Source of the DNA: Zanthoxylum bungeanum
Taxonomy: Eukaryota > Streptophyta > Magnoliopsida > Sapindales > Rutaceae
Length of the DNA stretch: 64,000 nucleotides
Direction: 5' to 3'
Assembly: GCA_019454045.1 (NCBI GenBank)
Contig: SKCR01015020.1
Span: forward strand, 24,719-88,718
A program made the translations under genes and the position numbers. Positions 58,053 to 64,000 of this stretch are shown in pieces. Every line of letters starts with the position of its first letter. Within the stretch, counting starts at the first letter, position 1. Below the pieces are notes generated by a model. The model was not told where the DNA came from. It saw only the letters and a program-made list of their open reading frames with translations, and ran no database searches.

Positions 58053-59950
58053 TGTTGGACAATTATGACCCATAGCATCACTATTTGTAAAAGACATTGT
58101 GATTTTTGTACAAATTAACTATGTGACAAAGAAAATTGCTATTTTATCATTTTGTAATTGGATTACTTGAATATATATAAATGATAAAAGTCCTTATGGT
58201 TAGTTCCAGATTAATAAGATATGAGACATTATTAATCCACGAACGGTTTAATCATTAAATATCCATAGTCGTAGTATTATCGAGACTGGACATCGATAAT
58301 GCGGAATAGACTAGTATTACACTTGTGCGCGTTATGGAAGCTTAACGACATAGTTCTCATATATTTAAGTATATGATACTTATGCAAGTGTGATATGAGG
58401 TTCTGTTAGCCGTTGGACCGGGAACAGCTTCGCTCTGGATAGACCCCTCAGAATCCCATTGGTAGTATGACTATGTGTCTATGGGAATCCGCATCAGGGT
58501 AGGTGTATGTGGTCTTAACCTGAGACTTGCATCGCTAATATTTGCGACAATCAGTACGCTTTGGTTTTGGTCGTCCGAGGCTTTAACAGGTTCTGTGTAC
58601 GCCTCTTCTGGGTTTACTGAGAATCGTAGTGTATTGGGTGTGATGTCAAGATGGAAGTATCACTTCAGTCATATGGAGAAGATGATCACGCAGGGATACA
58701 TAACTAGTACTCTTATATACTGCAGCTATCGGGATAATATGACTAGGTCATGATTATTCAATTAAAGAGACTAGTTGCTAGTGATCTGATATATGTTTCG
58801 TACGTGACAGACACAATTCCAGCCCCAGGGCTAACATGTGACATTTGATACTGGATCGTAATACGCAATACATAGTATACTATGCCTGATATAGATTATA
58901 TATTCTTCGTTGAATATTTCTGGAGAATTGGGTAGGCTCGGTGCTTTGCTAGAAGCCAACCATGTCTTGTAAATCGGTGAGAATGTGGTACGTGGTATGC
59001 ACGTGTCGGATAGTCCGACAACCGTATTTACTGCCAACATATCCAGGGATCTCTTGGGTCGCTTCCCAAAGATTCACCGATGACACTTGACTCGAACAAA
59101 ATTAATCTATGATTAATTATGAGAGAGAGAAAATTAATATGGGATTAATTACGGCAAGAATTTATCTGGGATAAAATTCGAATAGAAGAGAGAATGCGAT
59201 TATTTTGGAATTAACCGATTAAATAATATATTGGATATATTAAATGAAATCGGATTTCAAAGCGGAATTAAAATTGGATTTTAATTCGGGCGAACGAATT
59301 AATTTGGAATTAATTCGTAAGCGACTTTCGTAATAATTTTGCTAGGCATTATTATTTAATTAAATTGGATTTAATTACGTCACGATGGAAAATTCGTTTA
59401 GTTTGGAATTAAACGAACCCGGGCCCGAGCGAAGTTGCGTGTTGAGTTTGCCGACTTAAATTTGGAATTTAAAAGTGGTGGGACCCACTTCACTTACATC
59501 AACTTGTTGGACATGTGATGGAAGTGGTTAGGCTTGAATTATGGATTTGATTTGTTGGCAAGTAAGGCTTGGCTTTACTTATAAGACACTCAAACCAAAT
59601 CCAACACACAACCTTTGCATAAATTAAAGCAAGTCAACTTTGGAAGTAAGATAAGTTACTATTCACAACAAACTCTTTCTTCTTCCTTTGCTAATTGTCG
59701 TGAGCTTCTTCCTTCTCCATTGAAGTTTTGTTGCAAAATTTCATTAAGCTAGCACTTTAAAGGAGTCTTAGAAGGTGATAGGGAAACTCACCCTTGGGTT
59801 GGATTCACTAATTGGAGGCTTGGAGCTTCCAACAAACATACAAATTTTTGAAAACTACATCCGATCAATGTAAGTTTTTCCACAACTCTCTTGATCATTC
59901 ACACACAATATCATAACTTAGAGACCTTGGGCATGTCTAGGAAACTAACA
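58053..59950 (+). repeat. CopA2 5' LTR
   Basis: 1898 bp from TGTTGGACAA to GGAAACTAACA, aligned end to end with 17190-19087. Confidence 0.92.
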
Positions 59951-59951
59951 A

Positions 59952-59964
59952 TGGTATTAGAGCC
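59952..59964 (+). other. CopA2 primer-binding site (mutated)
   Basis: TGGTATTAGAGCC: one C-to-T change from the initiator-Met site of CopA1. Confidence 0.85.
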
Positions 59965-62177
59965 TTTTCTAAGCATGATTTGAGTTTATGGTTTATATAC
60001 TAGATTTGGGGATTTTATGCTTTGAGCTTTCAAATACCTAAATTGGTTGTTTGGTTATGGTTATAAGATGATAACTTGGAGTTATGCATGATTGATTTTG
60101 TGTAAAATTAATTAGATTAATTTTCCCCAAATTTATTACCTTGGCCGAATCTACCCTAATATATGCTCATGGTGATTTTTTGAAAATTAGACAATTGGAT
60201 GTGTTGTTGGCATGAAATGTATGTTAGATGTTGATTTAATTGGATTGAAATCAAATTGCTTGATAATTTCTTGTCAATGCCGTGAGCCTAAGCATGATAG
60301 AATGAATTGTTTTGCTTCAATTTATGTTGGACATGAATTGAAATGTAAAGTATGATTAGTTTAATTAATTAGTATTTTGGAAATTTTAGATTAATTGATT
60401 AATTGTACTAATTATACTTTAATTAAAATTAATATGATATTTGGAATATTATGTTAACAATATTAGTCTTTAAATTGGATTGAGCTAAATTTGTTGTAAT
60501 TGGGCTTAATGGGCTTGGTTGGGCCAAACATGGTTTTGGACAATTGGATTGGATCCAAATTGGGCCTAAAACCATTTCCATAAAGTCCAAATATAATTTT
60601 TGGGCCTTTAATAATTTAATTGAGCCTAATGGGCCTAAATTGATATTTGGCAAAATGGTGATTCCTTATTGGGCCTTGGCATCTTGGATTGGATCCATAT
60701 TGGCCAAAGCCTATGCCTTAAGAATTAATTGAAAGCCCATTGGACTTTAATTAAAATAGTATTGGATACTAATTGGGCCTTTGAGACCCATTTAGATTAG
60801 ATTTAAGTGTAATTATTTAATTTGGAATTAAATACGAATTAGTATTGGATACAAATTAAATTAGATTTAAAATTGTAGTTCGATATTATTCAAGAATACG
60901 TACTTTGAGTATTTATTCTTAAACGAGTTGGACTCGCGTAAATCAAATCGTTGTATGAACATTGGATGGTCATTAATTCAAAGATTAATTAATTGGATTA
61001 GATTGATTGAATAACATGCTTTTTGTGAATACTTGGATGTATTTGTATGAATAATGTATATCAGATGGATATTAAAGGGTGAGGGTAATTTTGGAAATTG
61101 TTGTAATAAGTTTAGAATTTATTAAATTGGACCTGCGTGTCCAGCCTATTATCTCCTTACTCTTTGTATTTCTCTTCTCACCAATTTCCCTCAATGTAAA
61201 TGAGGTTACTTTAATGTTTTATGTAATTGGGTAGAAGTATGAATAATGCTAGCGGGAGAGAGGAAATGTAGAGATTTGTTCTAGGAACAAAGTTTGTTAT
61301 ATATCCATCCGCATATCGTTATTAATTTATTCGCGCCTTATTATGCTTTTAGAATGCATGCTTAAGGGTGTATGATGAGACCTAATCAAAGATAATAAAT
61401 TGGATGCCAATTTACGCGAAAAACCCTCACTTTAACATTAAGCATTTTCCTTCCATTGAGTGGTTCTCTCTCAAGATCCAAGATTGGCTTTGATTTGTTG
61501 GCCAAAGTCAAGATCATTGTCCATCGCGGATGTGTTTGAACCACGAAGGCTTTGTTATATATCGCATGTCTTGGGCAGTTGTGACTTGTTGGCCAAAGTC
61601 AAGGTCACTTCTGTACATCGACGTGGATTACGAAGCTTTCCCACTGTCAATGGGTCGCGCTTAACTGGAATCATTAAACTTGTTGAGCCAAAGCCAAGGC
61701 TTAGTTGATTCAGAGGAAAAGGTTAGGAAATATATATTGGATACAAATTTGTACTTGGAGGTCCACCTACCGGATCTAGGAATTGGATGGGATCCAATTG
61801 ATCTTAGAGATCTACCTAGTTAAGTTTCATACAACTTGTTGGCCAAAGTCAATGTTATGTGTTATTTAACGGGATCCTAGCCCACTAGGAAACTGGGTTT
61901 CCCGAGTACTCAACAGAGGGTTAGAGGCTCGCCGAAAAATAGTGGGAGGCCAGTATTAAATTTGCAATTTCGTTTAATACTTGCCAAATACGCGCTTTTA
62001 AATTATTTTTGTCGTTATATATTTATATTAGTTGGACTAATATTTTATTATTTTCTTTGAACAGTTGGACTGTACCATAACTTCATTTGTAGTTGATTAT
62101 ATAGTTGGACTATAGTAATCATTACATTTGACTGTACCTGATATCGTTGATTGAATAGTTAAACTATTGCAATCAAG
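59965..62177 (+). other. CopA2 untranslated leader
   Basis: Matches the CopA1 leader on both sides of the solo LTR. TTGTTGGCCAAAGTCAA appears three times (about 61496, 61588, 61834). No gene. Confidence 0.75.
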
Positions 62178-62945
62178 ATGACTGGAAAGATTAGCGTCAG
62201 AGACATCGTCATGGGTGATAATGTCTTTAACGGCTCCAATTTTCAAGACTGGGAGATGAATCTCAGGATTATCCTGGGAGTTGAGAAGTTGCTCTATGTA
62301 ATAGACAGACCTCTCGGGCCCGAGCCTGGACATGAGCGGGTTGTTGATCACGAGCTTTGGAAGACTCACAATGATGACAACTCAACTACTCAGTCCGTCA
62401 TGCTTGCCGCAATGACCCCTCAATTTCATCGTCAAAACAAGGGATTGGATCCCTACAACATGATGTTGAAATTGAAGAACCTTCATAGATCTAACCTTAG
62501 ATCTCAGAAGTATGAATTGCAGAAGAAGCTCTTTCGCTCTCGCATGTCAGAGGGTATATCTGTCGAGCACTATGTGTCGCAGATGATTACTGACATCGAA
62601 CATCTAGGTCAGCTGGACATAACCTTTAAGGCTGAGACTTCCATATATTTGTTCTTACAGCCTCTGCCTGACTGCTGGGGCGGGTTCATCATGAACTACA
62701 ATATGATGAACCAAGAGAAGACGACTGGGTGTTTTGTTTATAAATATGATTTTGAGATATGTACAACTTATGCTAATAATGGTCTTTATATTTTGAATAT
62801 AAATGAATCTCAAACATATAATATGACAAATAAAAGGCTCAAAATGAGTAAAACAGATGAAACTTATCTGTGGCATTGTTGTCTAGGACACAATAATAAG
62901 ACTCGCATATCCACACTTTCGAAGAGTGGATACTTGGACAGATGA
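62178..62945 (+). CDS. CopA2 gag fused to pre-integrase domain (255 codons)
   Basis: Open from MTGKISVRDIVMGDNVFNGS to a stop. Residues 1 to about 181 are copia gag (NFQDWEMNLRIILGVEKLL; SRMSEGISVEHYVSQMITDI). From about residue 182 it jumps to the pre-integrase region (TGCFVYKYDFEI; TDETYLWHCCLGHNNKTRIS). Compared with CopA1 about 600 bp are missing (13980 to 14586), removing the CCHC knuckle and protease while keeping the frame. Gag here has no stops, unlike CopA1. It might be translated, but it cannot support a normal cycle alone, and I see no selected function. Confidence 0.75.
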   Translation: MTGKISVRDIVMGDNVFNGSNFQDWEMNLRIILGVEKLLYVIDRPLGPEPGHERVVDHELWKTHNDDNSTTQSVMLAAMTPQFHRQNKGLDPYNMMLKLKNLHRSNLRSQKYELQKKLFRSRMSEGISVEHYVSQMITDIEHLGQLDITFKAETSIYLFLQPLPDCWGGFIMNYNMMNQEKTTGCFVYKYDFEICTTYANNGLYILNINESQTYNMTNKRLKMSKTDETYLWHCCLGHNNKTRISTLSKSGYLDR

Positions 62946-63107
62946 AATTGAAATGGCTAAGTCTGATTTCGAGACTGTTTCTGTTATGCTTCGCGATGTT
63001 GGGTCGAGAGCGTCGTGACGTCCATACAAGCAGACTCAGGCAAAGAGCTTCTTCTTGCTCTGCGCGTGACTCTGGGAGTGGTGCATCACGACACTCACAT
63101 AATCAAT

Positions 63108-63310
63108 CCCGAAGCTTCCACACGACCGACCTGAGTCTACACACAACCGACCTGAGGTAAACACACTACCGACCCGAGGTAGAGGGTATCTTCATGTTCA
63201 ATGTGTCTCTCTTACGCATTGACCCAAGTCCTCCATATGACTGACCCGAGTCTTTCACACCCCTAACCCGAGTCTTTCACACGACCGACCTGAGTCTTCC
63301 ACACGACTGA
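63108..63310 (+). repeat. Minisatellite with CACACGACCGACCTGAGTCT units
   Basis: About eight degenerate units of about 18-22 bp built on ACACGACCGACCTGAGTC, interrupted once (about 63175-63222). Confidence 0.8.
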
Positions 63311-63880
63311 CCAGTGGCAGAGGGTATTCATATGCTCAGCATTGCGACACTAGTCCGTGAGCATCGCGACGCTAGCCCGATTTCAAGGCCAGAACCAGTT
63401 CTCCATCGTCACTGCCCCAAACCATTCCAACCATCACACTAACACCTTCAATTAAGTACTTCCCTAAACTTAAATATTGATCAAAACTCATCTTATATCT
63501 ACAACTCAACCACATACATTATCTAATATCATTATATCACCAAGTATAATCCCCCAACACATTCATACACATCAAAGCTTATTACATGCTAGAACTATCA
63601 TGATATCCTCCAAAATATACACTAACAATACTATCAAATGTCAATTAAATAAATCCAACCTCTAAGGTATGAAAGGTGCAAATTTTGGGCTTTATCTTCT
63701 TTGTCCAAAATTGAAAATTGAGAGATAAAAAAGAGAAATGAAGCTTACCATGCTAGAAATGAAGCTTGAGATCATCATATCTATCTTCAAAAATGACATT
63801 AGAAAATGAAGAAATTTGAGCAAGAGTTCCTTAAGCAATTCATGTTTTTGGCTTTTTGAGGGAGATGAATGAATAGTCTC

Positions 63881-63890
63881 CTATTTATAG
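63881..63890 (-). promoter_or_regulatory. Probable TATA box, minus strand
   Basis: CTATAAATAG on the minus strand, identical to 26181-26190. Its downstream (leftward) leader is followed by A/T-rich DNA. Confidence 0.45.
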
Positions 63891-64000
63891 GCAAAATGGA
63901 TGATTTTTGTAATAAATTGGGTGGCTAGGATTGTGCCACATCACCAAGATCTAGGCTATTCTCGAAATTACTGTAGCAACCACGAACATCTCAATTTGTG

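Larger units (their letters stand above)
58053..62944 (+). mobile_element. CopA2: truncated copia element
   Basis: A full 5' LTR (1898 bp), a PBS with one change, a complete leader and a deleted gag/pre-integrase frame, cut off at about 62944 where similarity to CopA1 14800 ends. No 3' LTR is seen in the window. It preserves the empty target site of the GyT2 solo LTR. Confidence 0.88.
62946..64000 (-). repeat. LTR-like region in minus orientation, to window end
   Basis: Foreign to CopA. It has CG palindrome-like words (AGCGTCGTGACGTC near 63008; GCATCGCGACGCTAG near 63342), a minisatellite, and a minus-strand TATA near 63885. The organisation recalls gypsy LTRs such as 24007-26575. Termini are not visible. 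Confidence 0.45.

Overview
This window is a gene-poor, AT-rich stretch of a flowering-plant nuclear genome. I infer a eudicot-like plant from the plant-specific NAC transcription-factor gene, the plant-type Ty1/copia and Ty3/gypsy retrotransposons with initiator-Met-type primer sites, the CACTA elements, a tRNA-like SINE and the Helitron-type ends. I cannot name the species. Nearly all the DNA is nested transposable elements. The only host-type gene I can support is a NAC gene at 54572-55828 on the + strand, and it carries a frameshift in its first exon. Element labels used below (CopA, CopB, CopD, CopS, GyT, GyC, CACTA-1, CACTA-2) are local names.

Layout, left part. 1-837 is an inverted partial LTR of copia family CopA sitting inside the 5' LTR of a coding-less Tat-like gypsy element, GyT1 (838-7683). 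Three tandem-repeat arrays precede the 3' LTR of GyT1. GyT1 itself lies inside the 5' LTR of a CopA element, CopA1 (7684-19087). The CopA1 leader is split by a Tat-type solo LTR (10772-12797, TSD ACCAC), and its gag-pol is a pseudogene. CopA1 cut the reverse transcriptase of an older copia element (CopB, 19088-about 20326). A CACTA element follows (CACTA-1, 20356-24003, TSD AAA), then a minus-strand gypsy-type LTR (24007-26575).

Middle part. A Helitron-like end (26634) and microsatellites precede CopS, a minus-strand copia element that kept both LTRs but only part of gag (27114-about 31830). An AT-rich gap leads to CACTA-2 (34733-41698, TSD ATT), which holds rearranged pieces of copia element CopD. 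A Helitron-type 3' end follows at 41963, then a non-autonomous MULE-like element (42134-43302) containing a SINE (42700-42883).

Right part. GyC (44854-53741, TSD AAAGT) is a gypsy-type element with two about 940-bp LTRs and no recognisable pol. Its 3' half holds an intron-containing gene on the opposite strand, with its own TATA box. Its leader is interrupted by an Athila-like solo LTR (45860-47897, TSD AATGG) packed with CCACGTGTC motifs. The NAC gene follows, then a hairpin, two truncated LTR pieces, a second CopA element (58053-62944) whose gag is fused in frame to the pre-integrase domain by a deletion, and a minus-strand LTR-like region to the window end.

The most unusual signals are the spliced antisense gene in GyC, a GCGTTCGTGT / GTTCGAAC module shared by three unrelated LTR families, the G-box array, the evolving tandem repeats of GyT1, and an LTR with a primer site on one side and a polypurine tract on the other. 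No CRISPR array, rRNA gene or functional tRNA gene was seen. I read all homologies by eye, without database searches.
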